Assembly (NCBI GenBank): GCA_029008005.1
Contig: JAQXIX010000024.1
Coordinates: forward strand, 1-64,000
Source of the DNA: Bacillota bacterium
Lineage (GTDB): Bacteria; Bacillota; Clostridia; Peptostreptococcales; Anaerovoracaceae
Reading direction: 5' to 3'
DNA length: 64,000 nt
Part shown: in pieces, positions 1 through 7,937 of the stretch
How the letters are laid out: each line of letters begins with the position of its first letter
Numbering within the stretch: position 1 is the first letter of the stretch
Made by a program: the position numbers and the translations under genes
Notes under the pieces: generated by a model
Databases searched by the model: none
What the model saw: only the letters and a program-made list of their open reading frames with translations
What the model was told of the DNA's origin: nothing

Positions 1-520
1 CTTTTGTCTTATTGTCATTTACGTGATAAACCGTCGCAGAATCTCCGTCAACAGCTGCATTCTTGATTGTCACGTTAACAGCACCTTCCGGCTGAATTTC
101 GCGACCTTCGGCATTTATGATTGTGATGTCATAAGCTGCCAGCTCATCGATGTTTTTTTCGATTGCCTCTACCGCATCTCTTACCTCTGAAGCGTTAACC
201 TTCTCTACTTTGACATTTGCGCCGTCAGGAAGAACTCCCGCTGCTGCTTTAACTGTTATAACAGCACCGTCCTTTGCCTTGGCTGTAAGCGTCTGCGTCT
301 TCTTCTCGTCTGCATTCGCTTTCATATCAACGTCTTCCGTAGAGCCTGCCTCTCCCTTTACTGCCGTTCCATCACTTTCAGTTACATCCTTCTGTACCTG
401 CGTAGCGCCTGCCGCTCCTTCTTCTGCAAACACGAACATTGATGGATTCGTACTTGTAAGAACCATTATCAGCGACATTACGAACACTAATATTCTGCTT
501 TTCCTACCACGATTCAACAT
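1..520 (-). CDS. Large secreted surface protein, N-terminal fragment (runs off the window)
   Basis: The reading frame opens with an ATG at 520 preceded by GGGAGAGA and stays open to the window edge, giving about 173 residues. A basic start (NRGRKSR) and a hydrophobic stretch ending at VFA/EEG form a clear signal peptide. The mature part is Ala/Lys/Glu-rich and then has a beta-rich segment (AAGVLPDGANVKVEKV, EGREIQPEGAVNVTI, VYHVND) of the kind found near the N-terminus of long clostridial cell-wall adhesins. That adhesin role is inference, since anchoring motifs or repeats would lie outside the window. The gene sits behind a c-di-GMP-type riboswitch and terminator, so expression probably follows the sessile/motile switch. 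The ORF track misses it because it has no stop inside the window. Confidence 0.8.
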   Translation of the reverse strand, partial: MLNRGRKSRILVFVMSLIMVLTSTNPSMFVFAEEGAAGATQVQKDVTESDGTAVKGEAGSTEDVDMKANADEKKTQTLTAKAKDGAVITVKAAAGVLPDGANVKVEKVNASEVRDAVEAIEKNIDELAAYDITIINAEGREIQPEGAVNVTIKNAAVDGDSATVYHVNDNKTK

Positions 521-544
521 ATTCTCTCTCCCTAAAAAAAATTA

Positions 545-576
545 ATAAAAAAGGCTACACTAAATACAGTGCAGCC
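545..576 (-). terminator. Intrinsic terminator serving as riboswitch expression platform
   Basis: On the minus strand GGCTGCACT and AGTGTAGCC pair (one G-U) around GTATTT and run into TTTTTTATT. It lies between the GEMM-like aptamer and the start codon of the surface protein. Its 5' arm begins where the aptamer's closing strand should end, so aptamer and terminator look mutually exclusive. Confidence 0.75.
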
Positions 577-672
577 AGTCAATCATTCCTAAATCCTCAA
601 TCGCGAGGAATCAAGTTTAGACACTTGGGCTTTGCGTCCCCATCTTTCGAAGGGTTTGCCAAAATAAATTGT
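570..672 (-). promoter_or_regulatory. Cyclic di-GMP-I (GEMM-I) riboswitch aptamer
   Basis: The minus strand reads GGCAAACC-CTT-CGAAAG-ATG-GGGACGCAAAGCC, which matches the highly conserved P2 half of the GEMM-I aptamer: the GCAAACC, CGAAAG tetraloop-type and GGGACGCAAAGC blocks in the correct order and spacing. A second hairpin (TCCTC..GAGGA) and a TGGCTGC closing segment follow, where the P3 arm is expected. Known family: binds cyclic di-GMP, with a minority of variants binding cGAMP. P1 pairing is not obvious to me, so the 3' limit and the on/off sense are uncertain. Confidence 0.85.
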
Positions 673-691
673 TTAATTAACCAGTTGTAGT

Positions 692-720
692 ATTATAACA
701 TTTCCCGACCATCATTTGAA
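692..720 (-). promoter_or_regulatory. Promoter of the riboswitch-surface protein transcript
   Basis: On the minus strand TTCAAA is followed by 17 nt and then TATAAT, which is preceded by TG in the extended -10 position (TGTTATAAT). A start site near 685 would give a leader of about 165 nt holding the whole aptamer and terminator. Confidence 0.65.
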
Positions 721-751
721 GTCTTTTTAGAAAACGTATAATTATTCATCC

Positions 752-2029
752 CTAATTCCATATCGACCCGTATACTCTCTTCAATCTGGCGAGCTGCGAA
801 TCCGTCAATCTGCTTAATGCCGTTTCTACAGCTTTGTAAGTCAACGGTCTCTCTGCCTTCAACTTATCCTTTTCCAGAACATAGTTTCTGTATGATTCAG
901 CGAAATACTCTGACGAATTTTTCAGAACATATGAGCTGTTTCTTCCATTGTACAGGCTCTTCTCGGCCTTATACACTTCCACGAATGCTGAGCTCACATC
1001 GTAATTACTCGATGCGAATGCCAGGAAATGTCCCAGCTCATGATATACATTATCGTCATTGTTTCTAAGTATTATTTGTCGCGTCTTCGAATCAAACACT
1101 CCGGTGTACTGATATTTCGCATCGACGCTAAACTGAAATCCCAGCGTATCAAAGGCATCAAGCAGCACACTGTCTGCTTTAGGCGCAGCGGTTTTTATTG
1201 CCGAAACTCCCTCAGGAAGAGCAGGTGCTGTTTCATTGGAAGGCACATCTGCCGATTGCTCCGGTTCAGACTGCTGCGGCTGTTGTTCAGGCTGAGTTTC
1301 TGCGGCAGGCTGCTCCGGCTGCCCCTCGGTCTCTGCTTTCGGCTGTTCGGGTTCTTCCTCCGGCTGCTGTTCCGGTTGTGTCTCAATCTGACCAGACTGC
1401 TCAGGCTGAATCTCTCCGGCAGGCTGTTCTGCAGTCTGATCCGGCTGTCCCTCTGTTTCCGGAGTTTCCGAAGTTGCCGGCTGCTGCTCAAGCTGCTCTT
1501 CGGCAGGTTGAACATTCGCCTGCTGTCCCGGATTTACGGCTCCGGTTTTTTCCGTTTCTGCGCTGCTGAGCTCCGTCTCCGTGGATTTCGCGGCATATGT
1601 CGTCGTAATTACCGTCGTAGTTACCGTCGTGGTTACTTTTTTCTTCTTGCTTCTTTTCTTATATTTCTCTTTCGTCTCCGTTTTTACTGTGGTTTTCGTC
1701 TCAACCATATTACTTCCGTTCTCTTTAACAGTCGTTTTCGTTGATACTTTATCCTTAAGCCTCTTCGTATAAGTCTTCTTCGCTTTCTTCTTGAGCTTCA
1801 CTGTTTTCGTGCTGCTCTTCTTAGTCGTTTTAACTTTCTGATCGGCCAGAGGCGTTTCCGAATCGGAAATCCGGACATTTTCAAATGAATCCGTAAAGCT
1901 CGTAAGGCCTCGCTGCAGCTCATCGCTATACAAGCTGCCGCTTACTCCCACTGCAAAAGCCGTCACCAGGACAACTGCTCCTGCCAGCGTAAGTCTTATC
2001 TTTGAAATTTTACTGCTGCCGTTATTCAT
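752..2029 (-). CDS. Secreted ATLF-domain (Pro-Pro endopeptidase-like) zinc metalloprotease
   Basis: The C-terminal ~110 residues carry HELGH (about residue 330) and SEYFAESYRNY about 40 residues later. This HExxH...E(Y/F)FAE pairing is typical of the anthrax lethal factor C-terminal-like family that includes clostridial PPEP proteases. The N-terminus has a membrane or signal segment (LTLAGAVVLVTAFAVGVSG). A Lys-rich stretch and a long low-complexity Pro/Glu/Gln linker (for example PEQQPEEEPEQPK) follow. I chose ATG at 2029 because AAAGGA lies just upstream; the ORF track uses a GTG at 2047, which also has a GAGG site. No sorting motif is visible, so it is either released or held by its N-terminal helix. 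Its neighbour is a riboswitch-controlled surface protein, a plausible substrate. Protease class is well supported; substrate is inference. Confidence 0.8.
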   Translation of the reverse strand: MNNGSSKISKIRLTLAGAVVLVTAFAVGVSGSLYSDELQRGLTSFTDSFENVRISDSETPLADQKVKTTKKSSTKTVKLKKKAKKTYTKRLKDKVSTKTTVKENGSNMVETKTTVKTETKEKYKKRSKKKKVTTTVTTTVITTTYAAKSTETELSSAETEKTGAVNPGQQANVQPAEEQLEQQPATSETPETEGQPDQTAEQPAGEIQPEQSGQIETQPEQQPEEEPEQPKAETEGQPEQPAAETQPEQQPQQSEPEQSADVPSNETAPALPEGVSAIKTAAPKADSVLLDAFDTLGFQFSVDAKYQYTGVFDSKTRQIILRNNDDNVYHELGHFLAFASSNYDVSSAFVEVYKAEKSLYNGRNSSYVLKNSSEYFAESYRNYVLEKDKLKAERPLTYKAVETALSRLTDSQLARLKRVYGSIWN

Positions 2030-2075
2030 TCCGAAAATTCCTTTCACAAAACCGTCTCTTCCTCTATTCCCCTTC

Positions 2076-2111
2076 TAATAATAAAGAGCCCTCGAAAAGT
2101 CAAAAGGGCTC
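2076..2111 (-). terminator. Terminator after prmC
   Basis: On the minus strand GAGCCCT and AGGGCTC close a 12-nt loop and are followed by TTTATTATTA. It separates the rho-prmC operon from the downstream protease gene. Confidence 0.65.
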
Positions 2112-2138
2112 ATATTTCCGCCTGGTTTCTACATTATT

Positions 2139-3029
2139 TTATCTTTTTTTAATAGAGCATTTCACGACTCTGTCCCTGCCCGGAAGATCCTTCAGGACTT
2201 CCGCCGGACCGAAAACTCCGCTGTCTTTAAGCATTTTTCTCAAAACCTCTCCCTGGTCGTATCCGATCTCCATTAAAAGATATCCCTCAGGCTTCAAGTG
2301 ACGCTCTGCCTCTGCAATTATCGTACGATAATAATTAAGCCCGTCGCGTCCTCCGTCAAGAGCCATCATAGGCTCATGATCCTTAACTTCTTCCTGAAGC
2401 ATGGCAATCATATTCGTTCTGATATAAGGCGGATTAGTTACAATCATGTCGAACTTCTTATCTCCGACCGGTTCGAACATGTCTCCCTGAAGAAATTTAG
2501 CGTTTACTCTTAATGACTTTGCATTTTCTTCCGCAACCTTAAGGGCCGCCTCACTTAAATCCGTAAGTGTGACCTCGGCGTTGTCGCATATTTTCGCCAG
2601 AGAAAGACCGATTGCTCCGCTTCCGCAGCAGAGATCCAGCACGCTCCACTCCCGGTTTCCCCGAATGCGTCTGAAAAATGTAGGAGCCTCCCGACGTACC
2701 TGTCGTATTACGGAAGCCGCTTCACTAACGAGAATTTCAGTGTCCTGACGGGGCACGAGAACATCCGGCGTAACCTTGAACCTGTATCCCATGAACTCCT
2801 GCACACCTGTTATATGCTGCAGCGGAATCCTCTCCGCCCTTCTGGCAATAAGGTCCATATATTGGTTTTCTGTATCTGTATCAACATCCTCATCAGCGCG
2901 AAGGAATATACCTACCCTGTCGTATCCGGTCATGAAGCAGTACAGCTCTTCTGCATCCAGCTTAGCATCCATGCAGCCCGCTCTGGACAGACGGTACTCC
3001 CCTTCCTTTATGAGAATTCGTGTTTTCAA
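2139..3029 (-). CDS. prmC: Peptide chain release factor N5-glutamine methyltransferase
   Basis: Methylates the Gln of the GGQ motif in release factors using SAM. The SAM-binding motif LDLCCGSGAIG lies at about 131-141 and the catalytic NPPY at 199-202, after the helical N-domain normal for PrmC (296 aa, usual length). The start is TTG at 3029, two nucleotides after the stop of the upstream gene, with AAGGAG about 10 nt upstream, so translation is coupled. It follows rho and the DUF1385 gene, the usual clostridial neighbourhood, but the expected partner prfA does not follow; a metalloprotease gene lies there instead. Confidence 0.95.
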   Translation of the reverse strand: MKTRILIKEGEYRLSRAGCMDAKLDAEELYCFMTGYDRVGIFLRADEDVDTDTENQYMDLIARRAERIPLQHITGVQEFMGYRFKVTPDVLVPRQDTEILVSEAASVIRQVRREAPTFFRRIRGNREWSVLDLCCGSGAIGLSLAKICDNAEVTLTDLSEAALKVAEENAKSLRVNAKFLQGDMFEPVGDKKFDMIVTNPPYIRTNMIAMLQEEVKDHEPMMALDGGRDGLNYYRTIIAEAERHLKPEGYLLMEIGYDQGEVLRKMLKDSGVFGPAEVLKDLPGRDRVVKCSIKKR

Positions 3030-3030
3030 A

Positions 3031-4065
3031 TTAATTCATCTCCTTGTCAGCTTTTATCGTTCCTAACTCCCAGACATGCGGATACTCGAACTGCATTTCC
3101 GGTCTGCTGCTAATTGTATATTTTCTCGGCGGCGTATCGTCGCATGTGGCATTTACCGCAGCAATGGCAACTTCCAGCATGCTGTCATCCGGCTCTTTCG
3201 TTGTTATTTTCTGTAAAAGCAGGCCGGGAGTACTCAGTATTCTGACTACCCGGTTATCGCTTCGCCCGGCCCACTTGAGAAGTTCGTAGGAAATCCCCGC
3301 AATCACAGGCAAAAGCAAAAGCCTGGATACAATCCTCAGCCACAGGCTCGGCCACCCGAGCATAAAGTGAAGAGCAAAAGCAATAATAAACACAAACATC
3401 AGAAAGCTTGTGCCGCACCTCGGGTGAAGAGTCGGAAAGCTTCTGCAGTTTTCCGGCGTCAGCTCCAACCCGTTTTCGAAAGCGTGGATTGTTTTGTGCT
3501 CCGCTCCGTGATACTGAAAAACCCTCTTGATATCAGGCATAAAAGAAATCAGCCACACATACACGACAAACAACCCTATGCGCACTATTCCCTCTGCGAA
3601 GTTAAGCCAGAACACACTGTCTGTAAAAAACTTCATCAGGCTTACAGCACCTGTCGGAAGGATTATAAAAACACCTACCGTAAATGCCAGAGCAATGACT
3701 ACCGAGACTGCAATCATTAAATTCCAGAGCTTTTTCGCTCCGAATTTATCCTCAAACCATTGTTCAAACCGACCTTTCTCATATTCCTCCCCTTCATCTT
3801 CTCCCAGTATTTCGGCTGAGTCCATCAACGTCCCCATGCCGTAAACGAGAGAGTCAATGAAAGCTACCACTCCTCTGAGAATAGGAATTTTCATCCACTT
3901 GCCGTAAGTCTTGGTTTTTTTCGTTTCTATTTCAATGTCGCCGTTGGAGAGTCTGACCGCCAGCGCCGTCTTCCTCTCGCCTTTCATCATTATTCCTTCC
4001 ATAACGGCCTGTCCGCCCATTTTCGTCGGGCAGGCATCACGGATAAAAATCTTCTTGTAATCCAT
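3031..4065 (-). CDS. DUF1385 (YqhQ-like) membrane protein
   Basis: 344 aa. The conserved N-terminal block GGQAVMEGIMMKG opens the protein. Hydrophobic spans follow (for example LMIAVSVVIALAFTVGVFII, IVRIGLFVVYVWLISFMP, FLMFVFIIAFALHFMLGW), together with the family's YHGAEHKTIHAFENG motif and LHPRCGTSF. These mark the DUF1385 family, which sits beside rho/prmC in many Firmicutes and whose biochemical function is not settled. The start ATG has AAAGGGA upstream, and the gap to the rho stop is 14 nt, so it belongs to the rho operon. The rpmE gene often found in this cluster is not in the gap. Confidence 0.92.
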   Translation of the reverse strand: MDYKKIFIRDACPTKMGGQAVMEGIMMKGERKTALAVRLSNGDIEIETKKTKTYGKWMKIPILRGVVAFIDSLVYGMGTLMDSAEILGEDEGEEYEKGRFEQWFEDKFGAKKLWNLMIAVSVVIALAFTVGVFIILPTGAVSLMKFFTDSVFWLNFAEGIVRIGLFVVYVWLISFMPDIKRVFQYHGAEHKTIHAFENGLELTPENCRSFPTLHPRCGTSFLMFVFIIAFALHFMLGWPSLWLRIVSRLLLLPVIAGISYELLKWAGRSDNRVVRILSTPGLLLQKITTKEPDDSMLEVAIAAVNATCDDTPPRKYTISSRPEMQFEYPHVWELGTIKADKEMN

Positions 4066-4079
4066 TCCCTTTTACCTTA

Positions 4080-5399
4080 TCAGAATCTTGTTTTCTGTAT
4101 TATCTCGATAAACGCATTGTTATCTCTTGTTGTTGCCAGCGTGTCGAGAATCATTTCGGTAACATCCTGAATATCTCTGCTTCCCAGAGCTCTTCTTATT
4201 GTCCATATAGCCTGAAGCTCATGCTGATTCATCAGCAGATCTTCCCGTCTGGTTCCGGATCTGTTTATGTCTATAGCAGGGAAAATCCTCTTTTCGCTCA
4301 GCTTCCTGTCTAAGTGAAGCTCCATGTTTCCTGTTCCCTTGAATTCCTCGTAAATCAGATCGTCCATACGGCTTCCTGTCTCCACAAGAGCCGTTGCCAT
4401 TATTGTAATGCTGCCGCCTTCTTCAATATTTCGGGCGGCCCCGAAGAACTTCTTCGGTTTATGCAGTGCTCCCGGATCAAACCCTCCGCTGAGAGTCTTT
4501 CCCGATGACGGCACAACCAGATTGTATGCTCTCGCAAGCCTCGTAATACTGTCAAGAAAAATAACAACATCCTTGCCCTGTTCAGCCAGCCGCTGGGCTC
4601 TTGCCAGAACCATTTCCGCCACCTTCACATGGTGCTGCGGCATTTCGTCAAACGTAGAGTAGATTACTTCGCTCTTTTCGTTCAGGAGACTGCGTTTGAA
4701 ATCCGTAACCTCCTCCGGTCTTTCATCAACCAGCAGTACAATAAGCTCAACATCAGGATAATTCCTTTCAACAGCGTTGGCCATCTTCTTGAGAAGAACT
4801 GTTTTTCCTGCCTTCGGAGGTGCAACAATCAGCCCTCTCTGGCCTTTGCCTATGGGAGCAATCAAATCAATCAGTCTCAGAGACAAGTCTCGTCTGTCCT
4901 CCAGAACAAACTTCTCATCGGGAAAAATAGGTGTGAGGCTGTCGAAATCCGGTCGCCTTATTGCCGCTCCCGGTTCCTCACCGTTTACCGATACAACATA
5001 AAGCAGCGCACCGAAACGTGCCGTTCCCTTCGGCGGCCTGCAAATCCCCTTAACCTTATCTCCTGTTTTCAGATTAAACCTTCTCACCTGTGTCTGCGAA
5101 ACATAGATATCCTTGTCGCTCGTAAGGAAATTGTTAAACCTGAGAAAACCGAAGCCTTCGTCGGACATATCGAGTATGCCCTCTGCTTCATACCGGTCAT
5201 CTTTATCCGGAGTTACCACGGCCGGCTTCTGTTCTTCTGCCTCTGCTTCGGACTTTTCGTTTTTCATAAGCGTGAGCGCCTCAAGAAGCTCACTTTTCTT
5301 CATTTTCTCATATCCGGGCACCTTAAATGAACCGGCGATTTCTCTGAGTTCAGCTACCTTTTTTGATTTAAGAGCAGCTTCGTCTATAGTTTTACACAT
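4080..5399 (-). CDS. rho: Transcription termination factor Rho
   Basis: A hexameric RNA helicase/ATPase that ends transcription. The order is a Rho_N helical domain ([22 protein letters not shown]), an OSB RNA-binding fold ([16 protein letters not shown]...), and a RecA-type core with Walker [13 protein letters not shown] and the conserved [10 protein letters not shown] and SGKTLSGG motifs. At 439 aa it is close to the usual length. The start ATG at 5399 follows GAAAGGACC. First gene of a rho-DUF1385-prmC run with gaps of 14 and 1 nt. Confidence 0.97.
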   Translation of the reverse strand: MCKTIDEAALKSKKVAELREIAGSFKVPGYEKMKKSELLEALTLMKNEKSEAEAEEQKPAVVTPDKDDRYEAEGILDMSDEGFGFLRFNNFLTSDKDIYVSQTQVRRFNLKTGDKVKGICRPPKGTARFGALLYVVSVNGEEPGAAIRRPDFDSLTPIFPDEKFVLEDRRDLSLRLIDLIAPIGKGQRGLIVAPPKAGKTVLLKKMANAVERNYPDVELIVLLVDERPEEVTDFKRSLLNEKSEVIYSTFDEMPQHHVKVAEMVLARAQRLAEQGKDVVIFLDSITRLARAYNLVVPSSGKTLSGGFDPGALHKPKKFFGAARNIEEGGSITIMATALVETGSRMDDLIYEEFKGTGNMELHLDRKLSEKRIFPAIDINRSGTRREDLLMNQHELQAIWTIRRALGSRDIQDVTEMILDTLATTRDNNAFIEIIQKTRF

Positions 5400-5479
5400 G
5401 TGGGGGTCCTTTCTGAAACTATGTTTATGATTAGAATTGTATAGATGGGCTTACAACATTATACATCACGAGAGGGATT

Positions 5480-6241
5480 TCAGAAACCCCTGAATGCACA
5501 TGGCGAACCTGTAATACACTTGCCGCACACCTGGCTTCCCTCTGCTCCGTATGAATTCCCGAAGCTTTTGTGTATTGCCGCATTCTCTGTACAGAGAGCA
5601 AAGCACTTCTTTCTGTCATAGCCGGAAGGCAGAATCGCCCCGGCAGGACAGTTTTTCATACAGATACCGCAACCTCCCGACTTTTTGTAAAGGCAGAATT
5701 CCTCTGTTCTCGGGCGGCCGTATTCATACGGCTTGTCGGTTACTACAGAGCTGTACCTGCCGCAGCAGCCCTTTTCGGTAATAAGCATATTGTTCATTCC
5801 GAAGGTTCCAAGCCCTGCTGCATACGCAATATGTCTCTGGGACCAGTCGCTTATCAGCTTCTCTCTGTCAAAGGACGTCGCCCGTGCAGAGGTGGCTCCT
5901 TTATACCCCTCCTCTGCCAGCTTCAGGCATATCCTTTCATTCAGTTCGCTAAAAAGGGCATTGAGTTCTTCATATGCTCTTGCCCAGCGAGGAGATGCCA
6001 TCGTCCCCTCTACATTGGATTTCGCCAGATCCGGGGTGAAAGGGACATAATAACATATTACGGATTTTGCTTCGCTCATAACATCAGAAGGCATCAGATG
6101 TTCTCCGCTTACGAGTTCCTTTAATCCACGAATATACGGATGCTCCGCATCAGCAAAAGCCACAATCGGTTCTCCGAAGGTTGTGGCTGTTTCTTCGCGG
6201 GATTCAAATTCTCTCACAAAAGCTCTGATGAATTTCTCCAT
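5480..6241 (-). CDS. QueG-like 4Fe-4S protein (short epoxyqueuosine reductase relative)
   Basis: The protein has a ferredoxin-type cluster (CGICMKNCPAGAI) followed by further cysteines (KKCFALC, CGKCITGSPC), resembling the double-cluster end of epoxyqueuosine reductase. The N-terminal part matches the cobalamin-binding region only loosely. At 253 aa it is clearly shorter than typical QueG (about 300-380 aa, with C-terminal HEAT repeats), so calling it a true queuosine enzyme is unsafe. Such short relatives are common in clostridia and mostly uncharacterised. Its ATG overlaps the stop of the HD-domain gene by one base (TAATG), indicating translational coupling. Confidence 0.7.
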   Translation of the reverse strand: MEKFIRAFVREFESREETATTFGEPIVAFADAEHPYIRGLKELVSGEHLMPSDVMSEAKSVICYYVPFTPDLAKSNVEGTMASPRWARAYEELNALFSELNERICLKLAEEGYKGATSARATSFDREKLISDWSQRHIAYAAGLGTFGMNNMLITEKGCCGRYSSVVTDKPYEYGRPRTEEFCLYKKSGGCGICMKNCPAGAILPSGYDRKKCFALCTENAAIHKSFGNSYGAEGSQVCGKCITGSPCAFRGF

Positions 6242-6828
6242 TATTCGTACTCCTTCATTGCCTCTGCTACTGAGTCTTCACATTCTCTCATGGCAATCAG
6301 AGTGTCCTCGAGAAGCTTATTAAGCTCCCAGCCGATCATCTCGGCACCCCGTTCGATAACCTCTCTCGAACATCCTGCAGCGAAGCCTTTGCTCTTATAT
6401 TTCTTTCTGAGTGATTTAAGTTCCATATCCTTCGTGCTCTTCGAAGGACGCATAAGTGCCGCAGCGCCTATTATTCCTGTAAGTTCGTCTGTCGCGAAAA
6501 GGATTTTTTCCATCATGTGCTCAGGTTTGGCGATAGTCTCCGTAAGACCGTATCCGTGACTGCAGACAGAATGAATAATATCCTCCGAAACACCTCCTTC
6601 ACGAAGGAGTTCGGGTGCTTTAATACAGTGTTCTTCAGGATATTCCTCGAAGTCAATGTCATGAAGAAGGCCAACAAGGCCCCAGTATTCTTCGTCTTCC
6701 TCGAACCCTTCCTTTCTGGCGAAGTATCTCATTACTCCCTCAACAGTCAATGCGTGCTGAATGTGAAAAGGCTCCTTATTATGTTTTTTGAGAAGCTCCA
6801 GGGCTTTGTCTCTCGTAATTTCACTCAT
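6241..6828 (-). CDS. HD-domain protein (HDIG-like phosphohydrolase family)
   Basis: The pattern H(ALTVEGVMRYFARKEG)...LLHDIDFEEYPEEH...HSVCSHGY fits an HD metal-binding domain of the type found in small clostridial hydrolases. The ORF track begins 27 codons earlier, but GAGGTAGGAAAC directly precedes the ATG at 6828 and residues before it have no domain character, so I set the start there (195 aa). The gene has a well-formed promoter at 6869-6897 and overlaps the QueG-like gene by one base. Substrate unknown. Confidence 0.8.
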   Translation of the reverse strand: MSEITRDKALELLKKHNKEPFHIQHALTVEGVMRYFARKEGFEEDEEYWGLVGLLHDIDFEEYPEEHCIKAPELLREGGVSEDIIHSVCSHGYGLTETIAKPEHMMEKILFATDELTGIIGAAALMRPSKSTKDMELKSLRKKYKSKGFAAGCSREVIERGAEMIGWELNKLLEDTLIAMRECEDSVAEAMKEYE

Positions 6829-6868
6829 GTTTCCTACCTCTTTTCCTCTTGTCTCATGTTTCCATACA

Positions 6869-6897
6869 ATTATATAGCACCATAAAAGGGACTGCAA
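6869..6897 (-). promoter_or_regulatory. Promoter of the HD/QueG-like gene pair
   Basis: On the minus strand TTGCAG, 17 nt, TATAAT. The -35 box lies inside the 3' arm of the hbd terminator, so terminator and promoter are interleaved. Confidence 0.65.
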
Positions 6898-6928
6898 TAC
6901 CGGTCGCATAATACCGGCTCACAGTCCC
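6884..6928 (-). terminator. Terminator after hbd
   Basis: On the minus strand GGGACTG and CAGTCCC close a stem with an inner CCGGTAT / ACCGG pairing and are followed by TTTTAT. Confidence 0.65.
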
Positions 6929-6986
6929 CTAAAGTCAGTTTGTTCTAGTCAGCTGCAGAAACAGTCAGCTGCTGCTTCTACTGCTC

Positions 6987-7835
6987 TTATTTGCTGTAAT
7001 CGAAGAATCCGATGCCTGTCTTTCTTCCCAGTTTGTTTGCTCTTACCATCTTTCTGAGAAGCGGATGAGGTCTGTACTTAGTGTCGCCGTATTCGCTGTA
7101 CAGAGTTTCCATAATTGCCAGGCATACATCCAGTCCGATAAGGTCGCCGAGTGCGAGAGGTCCCATTGGGTGGTTAGCACCAAGCTTCATTGCTGTATCG
7201 ATTCCCTCTGCATCTGCAACGCCGTCTGCCAGGATTCCGATACCTTCGTTAATCATAGGGATGAGGATTCTGTTTACTACGAATCCGGGAGCTTCTTCAA
7301 CGTCAACAGGAGTCTTGCCCAGCTTCTCGCAAAGGTCAATGATAGTTGATCTTGTTTCTTCTGAAGTAGTAAGTCCCTTAACGATTTCAACCAGCTTCAT
7401 TGCAGGAACAGGGTTAAAGAAGTGCATTCCGATAATTTTGTCAGGTCTGTTTGTTGCTGCAGCGATTTCTGTGATTGAAAGTGCTGAAGTGTTAGTAGCG
7501 ATGATGGCTTCCGGCTTGCAGAGCTCGTCGAGTTCCTTGAAAAGAGCCTTCTTAGCTTCCATGTTTTCTGTAGCAGCTTCAACGATCAGGTCAGCATCTT
7601 TGATGATTTCGATGTCTGTTGATCCCTTGATTCTTCCCATTACAGCTGCTTTTTCTTCTTCTGTAATTTTTTCTTTCTTAACAAGCTTGCTGAGGTTCTT
7701 CTCAACTGTTGCAATTCCGTTGTCAACGGATGTCTGTCTTCTTGCTCTGAGAACTACATCATATCCTGCCTGTGCGCAAACCTGAATGATTCCAGCTCCC
7801 ATTGTACCTGTTCCCAGTACGCCGATTGTTTTCAT
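6987..7835 (-). CDS. hbd: 3-hydroxybutyryl-CoA dehydrogenase
   Basis: Reduces acetoacetyl-CoA to 3-hydroxybutyryl-CoA with NAD(P)H in butyrate-type fermentation. The Rossmann motif GTGTMGAGI starts at residue 8; [30 protein letters not shown] and the C-terminal [16 protein letters not shown] blocks are all typical. At 282 aa it is full length. The start ATG follows AAGGAGGAACACT. It stands alone here, without the crt-bcd-etfBA genes that accompany it in many clostridia. A Rex-like operator lies directly upstream (7871-7888), which would tie transcription to the NADH/NAD+ ratio. Confidence 0.96.
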   Translation of the reverse strand: MKTIGVLGTGTMGAGIIQVCAQAGYDVVLRARRQTSVDNGIATVEKNLSKLVKKEKITEEEKAAVMGRIKGSTDIEIIKDADLIVEAATENMEAKKALFKELDELCKPEAIIATNTSALSITEIAAATNRPDKIIGMHFFNPVPAMKLVEIVKGLTTSEETRSTIIDLCEKLGKTPVDVEEAPGFVVNRILIPMINEGIGILADGVADAEGIDTAMKLGANHPMGPLALGDLIGLDVCLAIMETLYSEYGDTKYRPHPLLRKMVRANKLGRKTGIGFFDYSK

Positions 7836-7870
7836 AGTGTTCCTCCTTAAAAATTAGCAACCTTTTTTGA

Positions 7871-7888
7871 TTGTTAAAAAATTAACTT
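7871..7888. promoter_or_regulatory. Candidate Rex operator upstream of hbd
   Basis: The plus strand reads TTGTTAA-AAAA-TTAACTT, matching the Rex consensus TTGTTAANNNNTTAACAA at 16 of 18 positions or better. It lies between the hbd promoter -10 (TATAAT, 7901-7906 complement, inside the inverted repeat GGGTAT/ATACCC) and the start codon, so a bound repressor would block elongation. Regulation of clostridial hbd by Rex is established in other species; binding here is inference. No rex gene is in the window. Confidence 0.65.
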
Positions 7889-7937
7889 ACTTTTATGGGT
7901 ATTATATACCCTCAAAGCCTTAAATGTAAAGGCTTTT

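Noticed and set aside
1028-1744. 238-codon plus-strand ORF
   Set aside because: It is the antisense of the low-complexity linker of the metalloprotease, rich in Arg/Leu/Cys/Phe, with no ribosome site or domain.
7081-7785. 234-codon plus-strand ORF opposite hbd
   Set aside because: Ser/Ile-rich mirror of hbd codons; hbd is unmistakable.
7911-7935. Hairpin AAAGCC...GGCTTT with T-run beside pgi
   Set aside because: The T-run is on the plus strand, where no gene needs terminating; on the minus strand after pgi there is no T-run.
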